Origin: Symbiodinium natans
Lineage: Eukaryota > Sar > Dinophyceae > Suessiales > Symbiodiniaceae
NCBI GenBank assembly: GCA_905221605.1
Contig: CAJNDS010000345.1
Location: 96,387 to 160,386, forward strand
Length of the DNA: 64,000 bases
Direction of reading: 5' to 3'
Numbering within the stretch: the stretch's first letter is position 1; each line of letters begins with the position of its first letter. This document shows, one piece after another, positions 1-10,705 of this stretch. The notes below the pieces were generated by a model that was not told the DNA's origin, made no database searches, and saw only the letters and a list, made by a program, of their open reading frames with translations. The position numbers and the translations under genes were made by a program.

Positions 1-480
1 GTGACGCGTGCATTGTCCAAACCAAGATTGCAACCTCTGTGACTGAATCTAACGTCTGCTTCTCACTTGTAGACTCCTGCAACAAGGCCATGACGGACTC
101 AGGCCTAGTAGCCGAGCACAGCTTGGCAACGCTTAGCATGGACAAAGCGTCCTTCAGATACGCCTCCGACTCCTTATTCCAGCGACGACGCCACGACGCA
201 ACCAAGTCAAACTCCAAACAACAAGCAACCGTCTGCACGGCCTTCTTGCGCAGGGCGGATGCACTGGCCATCGCATTGTTGGCTTCGTCCCGATCCTGCT
301 GTCCCAAGCGCGGTAAAGTGTGTCCAATGCTTCTGGGTGAGAACCGTATGCTGATCCTTCTTGTGCTGCGACACTTCGGATTCCAATGTTGCTTGCAAAG
401 CGATGACCTCGTGGGCTTGGCCAGGGATCGCTTTGCATCACCGGCATCCAGTCCTCTCCCACTCTTCACTCCCACACCAC
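1..480 (-). pseudogene. Unrecognised decayed coding fragment
   Basis: On the minus strand, short stretches in two or three frames look protein-like (for example around 207-398, rich in Gln, His and Lys), but stops and frame changes interrupt them and no known domain is visible. The left edge of the window cuts the region. I infer a decayed piece of a mobile-element or repeat-family protein. No start, stop or function can be assigned. Confidence 0.25.
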
Positions 481-1429
481 AAGATTATGTGGAGCTTTGA
501 GCTGGTGACCTCCCGAACTCGGGACCGGAGTTGGGGTAAACCTGTTGCGGCCTGCAGAGCATCCAGCCAGCCCCGATCATCGAACCCACAGTGCAATCAA
601 CGAACGGCAGCCTGATCAAGCTCCGAATTTAACTTCGCTGCGCTGGACTTGCAATAGCACATGTACCTGAGCAAAGGTTGGTGAACATTGACATGGGGGT
701 AGGTTTTGGCCAAATTGCCAAACTTGCAAAACGATCCGATGCCCACTTCTCAAAAACCTTGGACTTTTCCTCACCCTCCTCCTGCACCTTGCGCAATCGC
801 GTGAACAACTCAACTTTCAAGCATTTTCAAGCAATAGGTGCGCCAACCTTGTTTCGCATCGTTTCCAGCATGTCAATGATCTTCTTCACAGGATTGTTGC
901 CCATCATCTGTGCCTTGCGCGACACACTGATACTGGCATTCGTCGTCCTGCCTATTCATGCCAGGCCTCTGTTCTCAAAGCGACTGCTTGGGTGCATGTC
1001 GGAAAGCCTCGAAAAACTAAGCACAATGCTGCAAGAGGATTGCATTTCGACGCCTCCAAACTACATTCAGATCCGCGCGCTCTAAAACCAGCGCGATAGC
1101 AAATGCATACCCAACTGCCTTGCCAACAAGAGCCGACTGCCACACCACAACGATACTTCAACTTGATCCACTGCCTGCCGCCACAAGGCAGCGAATGGCC
1201 TGGCGGTAGCTTCAACAAGCATTGACGGATCTTCAGGGGACTTTGTCTATTTGCGATCAACCATGTTGAGGCCGGTACCATGCCCGTGCCATGGCCAGCG
1301 CAACCGCCCCCGCAGGGGCGGTGCGTGCTACAATGACCCGCTTCCGAAATAGCGACCGCGTGAATCTCAATGAAGCTTGCGCTAGTGCACAGTATGCGTC
1401 CAGCCTTCTTACAAGTGCAACACGTGCAC
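481..1429. other. No gene recognised
   Basis: Only short overlapping frames occur here. Minus-strand frames at 629-820 (charged, Lys/Glu-rich) and 952-1281 (Cys-rich) could continue the decayed fragment to the left, but neither shows a motif that I recognise. No RNA gene or repeat was seen. Confidence 0.3.
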
Positions 1430-2475
1430 TACCCACGATGCGTTAAGGAACGAACCGGCCAGAAGCTCCAGCAGTGTGGCACCGTGGGTTCAAAGCGGCC
1501 AGATCTCCAAGGCTGCGCCGCGGCTCTGCGTGCGAGCAAGGAAACCGAACGCGCGCCGGCTCCAAAGCGGTCGCCGACCTTCGTCCCGAGAAAAGGCCAC
1601 GCCATGCAAAGGCGGAATCGGCCACGAAGTTCCGGGAGCTCGTCGACTCGTCGGGCGTCCTTGGCGAAGAAGTCCAAGTTGAAGTCTCGCGCAAGGCCGT
1701 ACTGGCAACGACTGGCTCCCCGGCTTTTGCTGCAGGTAAGGACAAAGAAAAGCGTGACCGGAAAAAGGTGCGGACGCCAAAAAAAAAGACACTGACACGG
1801 TTGGCCAAGATGCTGGAGGAAAGAACACCGGGGCATGCCAGTGCGTCGCGAGAGCGGAACGTATAGGACAGACGCACGATCGGGCAACGCCTCGGCACGA
1901 GCCCTGCAGCACGCGAGATGTTTCACGCAGGTTGGAACGATGGAACTATGTTGGAAACTTGGTTTTTTGCGCCTTTTTGCGTTTGTCAGAGGGGACGGTC
2001 CTCCTGTATCCCCCACCGTCCCCCCCCCCCCCCCCCCCGGCACGAGTCGAGGAAACGATCCTCATTGAAGAGCTCGCAGCTCGGACGTTGGCCGCGCCAT
2101 GCAGCGGAAGACTGAGCAGCGTCGCTGCGAACGCCTTGGCCTGCTGCGACACAGGCACCGCGCAGCACGGGCAGGGGCGGCCACGGGTGTCCAGTAGGGA
2201 AACCATGGTTGTGTGCAAGCTGGACACCGCCCCACAACGGCAAGCCATTGGCGATGACCCTTAGGCGGCGGTCGTCGTAGTGGGCAGCGACGACGTTGAG
2301 CTCGCGGCTAAGGATGGCTTCACGGCACTGCAGCGCAGGAAGCCTGCTCGGGGGGCAGGCTGCGGGGTGGTCACCATAGACATCCAGGCACGCCCGGCAG
2401 CGGCACCTGGCGGAACGGACGAGTGGACGAGAGTTGCACACGCAGCACCAAGATGACACGGAGATCGGCACACAC
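1430..2475 (-). pseudogene. RLE-type LINE, C-terminal fragment (copy 1)
   Basis: Reading down the minus strand, the start of the fragment (near 2400) has a C-x-C...H...C knuckle ('CRCRACLDVYGDHPAAC') followed by 'VIANGLPLWGG'. That is the zinc knuckle and core of the restriction-endonuclease-like (RLE) domain that ends this dinoflagellate LINE family. Further downstream (near 1600-1700) 'VGDRFGAGA' matches the conserved 'VGGRFGAEA' block also present in the copy at 3640-5130. The pieces lie in different frames, so the gene is dead. A poly-C/G run at about 2023-2038 sits inside it. In intact relatives the RLE nicks the genomic target for target-primed reverse transcription. Confidence 0.7.
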
Positions 2476-3060
2476 CCTACAGGCTGGACGGTATTGGCAT
2501 GCGGCGGTTTGCGACAGCGGCGGAAAGCGAATTACGGACGCTGGGATGGCAAAAACCCGGACGTCGCGCTGATCGCAGGCACCGGCATGCACCGGCAGCA
2601 TGACATAGCCAACCGCGCAGGCATGTGTAGGCCCTACACGAGCTTGCGTCCGGCCGTCGCTGTTGGCTCGTCGTCCTCGGTTGGCGGGCGCTGGAGTCGC
2701 CAGGCCGCCTGTTTGCTGCTTGCTCGATGCCGGGCCCGAGCTGCCCCTGCTGCGTCACGGGCAGCTTGCACTTCCGCGTTTGCGTTGCGCTGGTCGGCGA
2801 CCCTCGCCTTTGCAGCCGCCTGCTGTTTTGCAGCCAGCCTCCTTTCCTTCCCATCTCCGGCACAGCAAACGTTGATGGAGAATCGCCTCGACATCGTTGC
2901 TGACTTTTTTTTGCTGACTCAGCAGTGCAGCCCCTTTTTACGCATCCGTAGGTGGAGCGTGGCCTCGGGCTACTTCCGTGGGACTGCGAAGTGGGATGCA
3001 AGACAAGAGACGTGGAGAAAAAAAAACGTGAGCTGCTTTTCGAGGCACTCTGACGGTCAA
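2476..3060. other. No gene recognised
   Basis: Both strands have short frames of strongly Ala/Arg-biased composition (minus strand 2634-2894 looks coiled-coil-like, with many Ala, Gln and Arg). It sits between two LINE fragments and may be part of them, but no diagnostic motif is visible. Confidence 0.3.
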
Positions 3061-3610
3061 AGAGCATGCCTGGGTCTGCTCGGCACGCGACGAAATCGGG
3101 CCTGAAGAGCGGTCGTTCCGCAGTGGCACCGTGTGTGGCACCGGATGACCGCCGCCAACTTGACATGGTCATCTGCGGTGTCACCCCTTGGGGGGGGCAC
3201 TGTGCAGTGACACGACATTGGCTTCTCCCGTGTATTCAGTGGATCAAGATGGGGCTGCACTCGCTGCCCACAGCTCCGACATACCCGGAGCTGCTGCGCA
3301 ACGGTCGCCAGCGCCTCATCGTACTCGGCTCGGAAGTGGGAGGCCGTTGGGGCACGGGAGCCCGGGCTCTCGTTCGTGATCTTGTTCGCCTCCGCACGCG
3401 CCCTTCTCTCCGACATGCCACGGCTACCGCTTGGGCTCGACGCTGGTGGCGCGCAACGTGGGGCTGGCGGACATGAACCTGCTCACGCCCGTCCACGACG
3501 CACGCCGCATCGAAAGTCTGCATCGGTGTGACCTCATGGCATGGGCAGCTGACACCACATTCATGGCCTGGGGGCTAACTCCCGCCCTGCCACCACCCAC
3601 CATCTGAGTG
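3061..3610 (+). pseudogene. RLE-type LINE fragments joined out of order (copy 2)
   Basis: On the plus strand 3270-3430 reads 'TYPELLRNG...LIVLGSEVGGRWG...AWARRWW', the extreme C-terminal block of the RLE-LINE family. Directly downstream, in another frame, 3440-3600 reads 'ARNVGLADMNLL...DARRIE', a block that normally lies upstream of it in the protein. Two fragments therefore appear fused in the wrong order, in the orientation opposite to copies 1 and 3. No open frame spans both. Confidence 0.65.
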
Positions 3611-3639
3611 GCGATGCAGCAGAAACAGCGCGACACCTA

Positions 3640-5130
3640 CCCTGAACTCCAGCGTAGCGTGGTGCCGGACCTCAGCGAGGACCTCGTGCAGGTCGGGCGC
3701 CTCTCCCGCATCGCATAGGTCACCCCCAGGCGGCAGCTCCAGGAGGGAGGCCGCATAGGCGTGCATGGCGGCGACCGCGAGGAAGCCGGACCAGCGCTGG
3801 ACCCAGCCGGCACTGGCAGCGGCCCGGAGCGGCGGCGGGAGGCTGGCAGCACGGTGCCGCGCGAGGTGGCGGAGGAAGGAGGCGGCTTCAGCACCGAAGC
3901 GCCCGCCAACCTCGACCCCGACAACAACGAGACGCGCCCGTCGCGCGCTCGCGAGCTCGGGGGAGCGGCGGCCTGGACTGCCGCGCCCGGGTGTGCGCGG
4001 CGCCCGGACTGACGATGGTTGCGTCAATCGCGAGCTGCGCCCCGTGCCAAAGGGGCAGGCCGTTCGCGACGACCTCAATGCAACGCGCGTCGCTGACAGG
4101 AACATCGATGTTCATGTCAGCGAGCCTGACGTTGCGTGCAACGCGCGCGCCGCTCTCCCGGCAGACGCGGGCGACCACGTGCTCAAGTGGGAGGGCTCTG
4201 GACGCCAACACACCGGACGTCGCACAGGCTGAGCGGTGGTCGCCCAGCGGGTCGAGGCGGCCTCGGCAACGACAGGTGCGCGGCGCCAAGGGGAGCGGCA
4301 AACGCAGCCGTCGCAGAAGGAGCACGCGGAGGTTGGTCCAAGCTCAAGTGGGGCGGACCACGAGATAACCCAGGCAACGTCTCAGCGAGCAGCGGCCTGG
4401 TCCACCAACGCGGCCAAGCTTGCAGCAATGCCAGCATCGTGGTCGGCGGCATTATGGGCGGTGAGCGCTGGGGGCACGTTGCGCAACAGGTCATTCGCCA
4501 AGAAGCATTCGCCATCTGAAGTTACACTCCGGACTGCGGGTAAAACCACGTCTGGGAGAAACACCCCACAGCCCGAATGTGAACAAAATGGCACCTGCCC
4601 ACGGCTCCCTACTTCTGAGGGTGACGCGAAAACCTGGCAACAAACCTGCGGGACGGCGCAATGATGCACGCAGCCTGGAGGTCCGGCACCGTGGGGTTGC
4701 TGCGCAGCAAACACCGTGCTCAGCACACCGACGAGGGCGTCCGCGCCACAGGGCGTGCCAGGGGGCATGCCGAAGACTTTGAAGCCTTGCTGGTCACACT
4801 GCAACGACCAATCCCCGACCGGCTCCCCGTCCGCCCCTTGCAAGTGAGAGGTGCCGGATGGTGCCTCGCCAGCGGCATTCCAAATGCGCCTTCTGCCCCT
4901 GTTGAGCTTGATCCCTTCCTCCTTGAAGGCGTCTTGCAGAAACGAATCAGGCGCGGCTATGACATAGATGTCGTCGAGGTAAACGAATATGGCCGTGCCA
5001 TTTTGCAAGCGCCGCTGGGCTGCAGCAAAGGCCGGGTGCTGCGCTATTGTGCAGTATGCGGCTTCCCAGACTTGTTCATGGGTTCATGTCCAGCGCCCTG
5101 CTTTGTTGGCTGTTTGGGTTCCACCATGCT
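3640..5130 (-). pseudogene. RLE-type LINE: RT end plus RLE domain (copy 3)
   Basis: This is the longest of the three related fragments. From the 5' side on the minus strand there are: the RT catalytic box 'IFVYLDDIYV' (about 4961-4990, the Y-x-D-D motif); the thumb region, ending 'VPPALTAHNAADHDA' near 4460; the CCHC knuckle 'CRCRGRLDPLGDHRSAC' (about 4230-4280); the RLE core 'ADMNIDVPVSDARCIEVVA' and 'AIDATIVSP'; and the final 'VGVEVGGRFGAEAASFLRHL' block (about 3850-3790). At least two frame changes separate RT, RLE and C terminus, so it is a pseudogene. RT copies the element RNA and RLE nicks the target. Confidence 0.8.
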
Positions 5131-5648
5131 GCACTCCCAATCGGGCCGAAGGCGGCGGCGACGGTGCACCTCCCCTCCAGACGTGCTGCTGACACATTTG
5201 CGCCGACTTGCCCTTGCAAGGGGGCCCGGGTGCTTGCAGTCGCACCCACACCGGTTTGTTTAGCTAGGTGGGCGAAGATGGTGAAGTTGTTCGAGCAAGC
5301 CTGGCTCGTGTCGCCAGCCGACTGCGAGGGCACTCGACTTGGAGGTGTGCATGGGACGTCCCCGCAAATTAGTGCTATCCTGTGCTGCGACGTGTGGCCA
5401 AGGGCCCCGTCAACACAGGAGGCGTCCCTCATCGTCCCTCGGTCCCCATGCGACAGCGACCGCCGCGACCGCCCCTCACGCGGCGCAAGCCCGCAAGCGC
5501 GGCGGGCGTGGGAAACAAAGAGTAACAAAAACAGCAAAGGATTTTTGCTTGCAGATGGTTTTTCAACCTTGCTCTGCGTAAACGTGCATGTTTTCCCGAA
5601 AGCATCGCGAAGGGCTCTTCCGTGCGGAGCCCTCTGACCCAACAACAT
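5131..5648. other. No clear gene; probable upstream LINE remnant
   Basis: Minus-strand frames continue upstream of the RT box of the adjacent LINE fragment, but conserved RT motifs A and B cannot be picked out with confidence. The sequence becomes AT-rich near 5520-5560, just before the minisatellite. Confidence 0.3.
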
Positions 5649-6030
5649 AGAGTGAAGTACATAGAGTCAAGTGCATAGAGTGAAGTGCATAGAGTGAAGC
5701 GCGTAGAGTGAAGTGCATAGAGTGAAGTGCATAGTGTGAAGTGCATAGAGTCAAGTGCATAGAGTCAAGTGCATAGTGTGAAGTGCATAGAGTGAAGTGC
5801 ATAGAGTGAAGTGCATAGAGTCAAGTGCATAGAGTGAAGTGCATAGAGTCAAGTGCATAGAGTGAAGTGCATGGAGTGAAGTGCATAGAGTCAAGTGCAT
5901 AGAGTGAAGTGCATAGAGTGAAGTGCATAGAGTGAATTGCATAGAGTGAAGTGCATAGAGTGAAGTGCATAGAGTGAAGTGCATAGAGTGAATTGCATAG
6001 AGTGAATTGCATAAAGCGAAGTAGAAGTTT
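5649..6030. repeat. 14-bp minisatellite
   Basis: About 27 head-to-tail copies of a 14-bp unit, consensus GTGCATAGAGTGAA. Variants include GAGTCAA, GTGTGAA and, towards the right end, AATTGCAT. Because three units make 42 bp, every frame stays open and yields a 14-residue Cys/Leu-rich peptide repeat; this is a by-product of the period, not a gene. Confidence 0.95.
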
Positions 6031-6154
6031 CTAGAAATTGCGAGATTTACGTAGAACTTAGTAGACCTTCGTACCCAGTCCTAGATTTTTAAATTATAAT
6101 TAAAATTACTCTTTCTAAGGCGGCGGGCTGGGTTGACATCGCCAATCGGGATTG

Positions 6155-6645
6155 CAACCCTCTGCGGGTTTCCGCGTGGTCGCGGTGCTAAAACCGTCGT
6201 TTTTTTACGTTTCTTGATTTGCGCGGACAACCCTCTGCGGGTTTCGGCGTGGTCGCGGCGCTAAAACCGTCGTTTTTTTTACGTTTCTTTCTGGCCGCGG
6301 GCAACCCTCTGCGGGTTTCCGCGTGGTCGCGGTGCTAAAACCGTCGTATTTTTACGTTTCTTGATTTGCGCGGACAACCCTCTGCGGGTTTCGGCGTGGT
6401 CGCGGTGCTAAAACCGTCGTTTTTTTACGTTTCTTTCTGGCCGCGGACAACCCTCTGCGGGTCATCGCCGGGTCGCGGCGCTAAAACCGTCGCTTTTTGC
6501 CTTTTTTTCGTGTCCGCGTCAACCCTCTGCGGGTTTCAGCGTTGGCGCGGTGCTAAAACCGTCGCTTTTTGCCTTTTTTTGTGTCCGCGTCAACCCTCTG
6601 CGGGTTTCATACAAACGTAACCCCTCTGCGGGTTTTCGCGTGGTC
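6155..6645. repeat. About 73-bp tandem repeat
   Basis: Seven nearly complete units plus a partial one. Units start with CAACCCTCTGCGGGTTT at about 6155, 6228, 6302, 6375, 6448, 6520 and 6591 (spacing 71-74 bp), with a partial copy near 6619. Each holds CTAAAACCGTCG followed by a T-run. Alternate units share linker variants (TTGATTTGCGCGG versus TTCTGGCCGCGG), which suggests that a two-unit block was amplified. Confidence 0.92.
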
Positions 6646-6679
6646 GAGGTGCCAAAACCGTTGTGTTTTTGCGTTTTTG

Positions 6680-7300
6680 TCGACGTTTGTAGTACAGACG
6701 TAGTACGCCGGGGACTTCCGTGGCTAGAAAGTCGACTTTTCTAGTACAAATGTAGTACACCGGGACGCCCGGAGCTTCCGTGGCAGGAAAGTCGACTAGA
6801 GTAGTATACAAAAGTAGTACGCCGCGGACCCGGAGCGTCCGTGGCGGGAAAGTAGTACGCCGGGGACACCCGGAGCTGCCGTGGCTGGAAAGTCGACTTT
6901 TGTAGTACAAACGTAGTACGCCGCGGACACGCGGAGCTTCCGTGGCTGGAAAGTCGACTTTTTGTAGTACAAACGTAGTACGCCGCGGACACGCGGAGCC
7001 TCCGTGGCTGGAAAGTCGACTTTTGTAGTACAGACGTATAGTACGTCGGGGACACCCGGAGCTTCCGTGGCTGGAAAGTCGACTTTTTGTTGTCAAACGT
7101 AGTACGCCGCGGACACGCGGAGCTTCCGTGGCTGGAAAGTCGACTTTTTGTAGTACAGACGTATAGTACGCCGGGGACACCCGGAGCTTCCGTGGCTGGA
7201 AAGTCCGTAGTACGCCGCGGACACGCGGAGCTTCCGTGGCTGGAAAGTCGACTTTTTGTAGTACAGACGTAGTACGCCGCGGACGCCCTGGGCGTCTGAA
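6680..7300. repeat. About 66-bp tandem repeat
   Basis: About ten units built on GTAGTACGCCG, GGACACGCGGAGCTTCC, GTGGCTGGAAAGTCGAC and TTTTGTAGTACA. Complete units are about 66 bp, but several are shortened (around 6850, 7100 and 7207). The word GGAGCTTCCGT also occurs in the neighbouring 42-bp array (about 7487, 7600 and 7822), so the two families share sequence. Confidence 0.88.
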
Positions 7301-7304
7301 AACA

Positions 7305-8200
7305 CCGCATCGCAAATACCATGGTCCCCGAATTCGCTGTTTCCAAAACCATCGCAAATACCATGCTCCCCGAATTCGCTGGTTCCAAACGCATGGCAAA
7401 TAGCATGGTCCGCGGATCCGCTGCTTCCAGAAGCATCGCAAAAACCACGGTCCCCGAATTCGCTGTTTCCAAAACCATCGCAAGGAGCTTCCGTCGCTGG
7501 TTCCAAAACCATCGCAAATACCATGGTCCCCGAATTCGCTGGTTCCAAAAGCATCGCAAATACCATGGTCCCGACTTCGCTGTTTCCAAAACCATCGCAA
7601 GGAGCTTCCGTGGCTGATTTCAAAAGCATCGCAAATACCATGGTCCCCGAATTCGCTGGTTCCAAAAGCATCGCAAATACCATGGTCCCCGAATTCGTTG
7701 GTATATACCATGGTCCCCGAATTCGATGTCCAAAAGCATGGCAAATACCATGGTCCCCGAATTCGCTGGTTCCAAAAGCATCGCAAGTACGAATTCGCTG
7801 TTTCCAAAACCATCGCAAGAAGCTTCCGTGGCTGGTTCCAAAACCATCGCAAATACCACGGTCCCCGAATTCGCTGGTTCCAAAAGCATCGCAAACACCA
7901 TGGTCCCCGAATTCGCTGGTTCCAAAAGCATCGCAAATACCATGGTCCCCGAATTCGCTGTTTCCAAAAGCATCGCAAATACCATGGTCCCCGAATTGGC
8001 TGTTTCCAAAACCATCGCAGATACCAGGGTCCCCGAATTCGCTGGTTCCAAAAGCATGGCCAATACCATGGTCCCCGAATTCGCTGGTTCCAAAAGCCTC
8101 GCAAATACCATGGTCCCCGAATTCGCTGGTTCCAAAACCATCGCAAATACCAGGGTCCCCGAATTCGCTGGTTCCAAACCATGGCAAATACCAGCCATGC
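7305..8200. repeat. 42-bp tandem repeat
   Basis: About 20 units of a 42-bp sequence, each with CCATGGTCCCCGAATTCGCT followed by GGTTCCAAAAGCATCGCAAATA. Most units carry an NcoI-type CCATGG and an EcoRI-type GAATTC word. The period is divisible by three, so long frames run through the array on both strands; I do not regard these as genes. Some units are replaced by AGGAGCTTCCGT, the word shared with the array to the left. Confidence 0.93.
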
Positions 8201-8960
8201 AGTGGACCGGGAAAAAAGTGATGTCGTTTGGGAGGGAAGGCAACCAGTCCTGCGCTCAGACTCGTCTCTCTGTGGGAAGTGATCAGCGGTTGCTGTCAAA
8301 TGTAACATGTTTGGGCGATGTCCGATCTGGATGTCATGGGGCGCGAAGACGTCAATGAAGGGGAGAAGGCATCCCGCACTGTGTGTATGTGCTCGTGTTC
8401 GTGCGCTGCGTGTCTGTTGTTTTGCACTGTTGCTGCGTGTAGGTAGTGTTACGACGTCAAGAAACACGAGAAGGCATCCTGCGCTGTCTGTGTGTGCTGC
8501 ATGCGTAGAACTGAATGCACGCTTTGACATTTTGCTGTGTTGCTGCGGGAGTCGAAGAAAAAAGCGCTCGCCGACCTCCAGCGTCTTCAGACAGCACTGC
8601 GTGCTGTCTTGCGAACGGTTGGATATTTATGTCTTTTCTTTCATGGCTTCGCGTGGATTGGACGTGCGCAGCCGAGTCGGGTGCATACAAGTGAAGTTCT
8701 TACAGTTGCTCAAGTGCATTAAGTTGAAAAATGCCGACTTCAAGTCCGTTAACTTCAGATGTATTGACTTCCAATGACGTTAATAGAGTTGACCACAAGT
8801 GCATGGCATTCAAGTCAACACACTTGAGCGCCACGCAGTTGAAGTGCATACAAGTGCAGTACGCAAGTGAGTATGCAACCATATAAGTGCATCGCAAATA
8901 ATCCAGTGTGATTGGTGTTGTCAAGTTCCCGCGCATGCTCCGCGGGTCACCTGCTCGCAA
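8201..8960. other. Repeat-derived DNA without a gene
   Basis: Two related blocks, about 8358-8440 and 8466-8545, share GAGAAGGCATCC, TGTGTGT and a TTTGCNNTGTTGCTGC word, so there is a local duplication of roughly 110 bp. From about 8680 to 8890 the words AAGTGCAT, CAAGTGCATA and AAGTTGA recur irregularly and resemble a decayed version of the 14-bp minisatellite at 5649-6030. No coding sequence is supported. Confidence 0.5.
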
Positions 8961-10145
8961 GTCGTGCAGAGATACCGCCGCATGTGAAATGGCACCGACG
9001 TGTCGGTCATCCGTCCTTCAGCACCACTTCCAACATCTTTTTAACATCGGCGCCTGTGTGCGCCGCCGGCCTCTTCGGGCATTGCTGCTCCGCCCTCCCT
9101 CCTGCCCGGGAAAAGGCGATAGTTCGTTTCGAACAGACGGGCTACTCTGACGCCTTCTTACCGCTTGAAGCCCGCACGTCGCTGTGCATCAAGGTGCAGT
9201 GGTTCCGTACGCTACTTTCCGGCGCTACTGGGAGGGGGGGGGGTCGGTTTCGTGTGGTCAAATCGAAAAACAGTCCGATGGCCTCTGCAGCGCGCTGTCA
9301 AGCTCTCCGTTTCGCTCCCGACGCTCCGTCTCAGCGTCGCACGTTGGGCACTGCTCCCTCTCGACTTACCAGTGCACGCGGCTGACTTTTCCGTCGGCCG
9401 GGTATAGGCCAGGTCCACTCTTGTCCCCTTTACTGTGTTGTCCCTTTTGAGGCAGGACCGATTCCTCGATCCAATCAGAAAGTTGTTGCGCTGCCCGCAC
9501 GCAAAGTGCTCAAACTACACCCCACGGGAGGCCCGGAGCACGATGGGTTTTTGGGTCAATCTTGTTTCGCTCGTGATGCGTGCGCACCCGACCCTGTCAA
9601 AATCAGTGCTATGGTACTATTATAGCATTTTGCATTACAACCTCTCCCATACCAAGCTTCATGTACTGCAGCGATAGCCTTGGCCGGCGGCACGCGTGCT
9701 TGCCTTGAACTGCTAGGTCCGCCGGGCCGCGAGAGTGCGAATGCACTCTCCCGCCCAACGGTTCGAATCTTGGAAGACAGCCCAAGATGCGATCTGTTTT
9801 GGGTGGTCGGGATCGGGCACACATGACGTGAACGACTTGGCTGGGGCTGCAAGTGAGAAAGCAATCTTTCCTAACGACCGCATGTCACCATTCACGATGC
9901 CCACGAAAACACCCCGCAAAAGCCAGCCATCCCACTGCACATGCTCGAAGTCGGCTGACCGCTGTGCCCCGCCGTCCTTCAAATCCTCGAGCAGCTGCTC
10001 AACTAGATAGTTATTCTATTTCGGGATCATGAGGTCGCGGGGCGGGAAGACACGCAGCATTGAAGTCGTTGCGCGTTGCGCCTGCTACAATGGATCTCCG
10101 GACACTGGGCCCGGCGTTGCTGAAGCTTGTAGCAGCTTCGCACGA
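8961..10145. other. No gene recognised
   Basis: Frames are short and unconvincing on both strands. A G-run lies at about 9232-9242. Around 9720-9790 a GC-rich stretch ends in a T-loop-like GGTTCGAATC word, but no tRNA cloverleaf can be drawn. Confidence 0.35.
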
Positions 10146-10433
10146 TGTTCAACGAGCGGCTCCCGCAAGGTACGCGCCTCATCAGCTGGCAGAGTGTTGG
10201 GCGGAGATCCAGCAGCTCTTGAAGGCTCAGGCCGTAGCACGCATGTGGGATTACCTTTTCTTCGGGGTAGGCAGCTAAAGTTCTCGGACATCTGAGCTAG
10301 TTGGACTGTGTGTCCAGCATCACAAGCAACAAGAAAACTTTTGCGAAAAATGTATAGCTGATGAAGAAGTGTACAGATGAATGCTTCTGTGTTGCTTTGA
10401 GCCTGAACAAACAGAGTGCTCCATTTGTCCCAT
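10146..10433 (+). repeat. Copia 5' LTR
   Basis: From about 10,183 to 10,433 the sequence is almost identical to 16,900-17,175, apart from a roughly 27-bp gap near 10,230. Shared words include TGTTGGGCGGAGATCCAG, the AT-rich GCGAAAAATGTATAGC (possible promoter or polyadenylation zone) and the end GCTCCATTTGTCCCAT. Weaker similarity (TGTTCAA/TGGTTCAA, CGGCT, GCAAGG) extends back to about 10,146, which I take as the likely TG start. Confidence 0.85.
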
Positions 10434-10450
10434 GGTTATGGGCCCAACGC
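10434..10450 (+). promoter_or_regulatory. Primer-binding site, half-tRNA-iMet type
   Basis: Directly after the 5' LTR lies GGTTATGGGCCCAACGC. Its first 13 bases are the exact complement of the anticodon arm of eukaryotic initiator tRNA-Met (UGGGCCCAUAACC, anticodon CAU), not of the tRNA 3' end. Drosophila copia is known to be primed by the 5' half of tRNA-iMet cut in its anticodon loop; the same mechanism is inferred here. Confidence 0.85.
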
Positions 10451-10705
10451 TCTGTAGGTGATGCAGAATCCAAATGCGTCAGATGTTCCAAGCGATGTGG
10501 ACTTGCCATCTCCGGATGAGCAGTTGAGTGGTGCTCGTGTGGCGAACCAGGCGCTTGAGCCTGACTATCGCCTGTTTGGGGCTGTAGGACTGGATGCACA
10601 AGGGAGCTACTGAACGAAGGATGTTCAGGTGGGTCGGAGGAAACAGCGAGACAAGCGGCTAGCTCACGCGATCTTGCTGATGTTGGTTCTCCTTTTGGGC
10701 CAGTA

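Noticed and set aside
5649-6030. CRISPR-like array
   Set aside because: Units are contiguous 14-bp minisatellite copies without spacers, in a eukaryotic sequence.
6590-8530. 646-codon minus-strand frame
   Set aside because: It crosses three different tandem arrays and stays open only because of repeat periods (42 bp and near-multiples of three). No start context or domain.
9715-9790. Possible tRNA gene near a GGTTCGAATC word
   Set aside because: No A box, acceptor pairing or anticodon arm could be drawn around it.
10150-10154. CAACG as a target-site duplication for the copia element (also after 17,175)
   Set aside because: The 5' LTR would then start inside sequence that shows similarity to the 3' LTR, and a 5-bp match in this much sequence can be chance.
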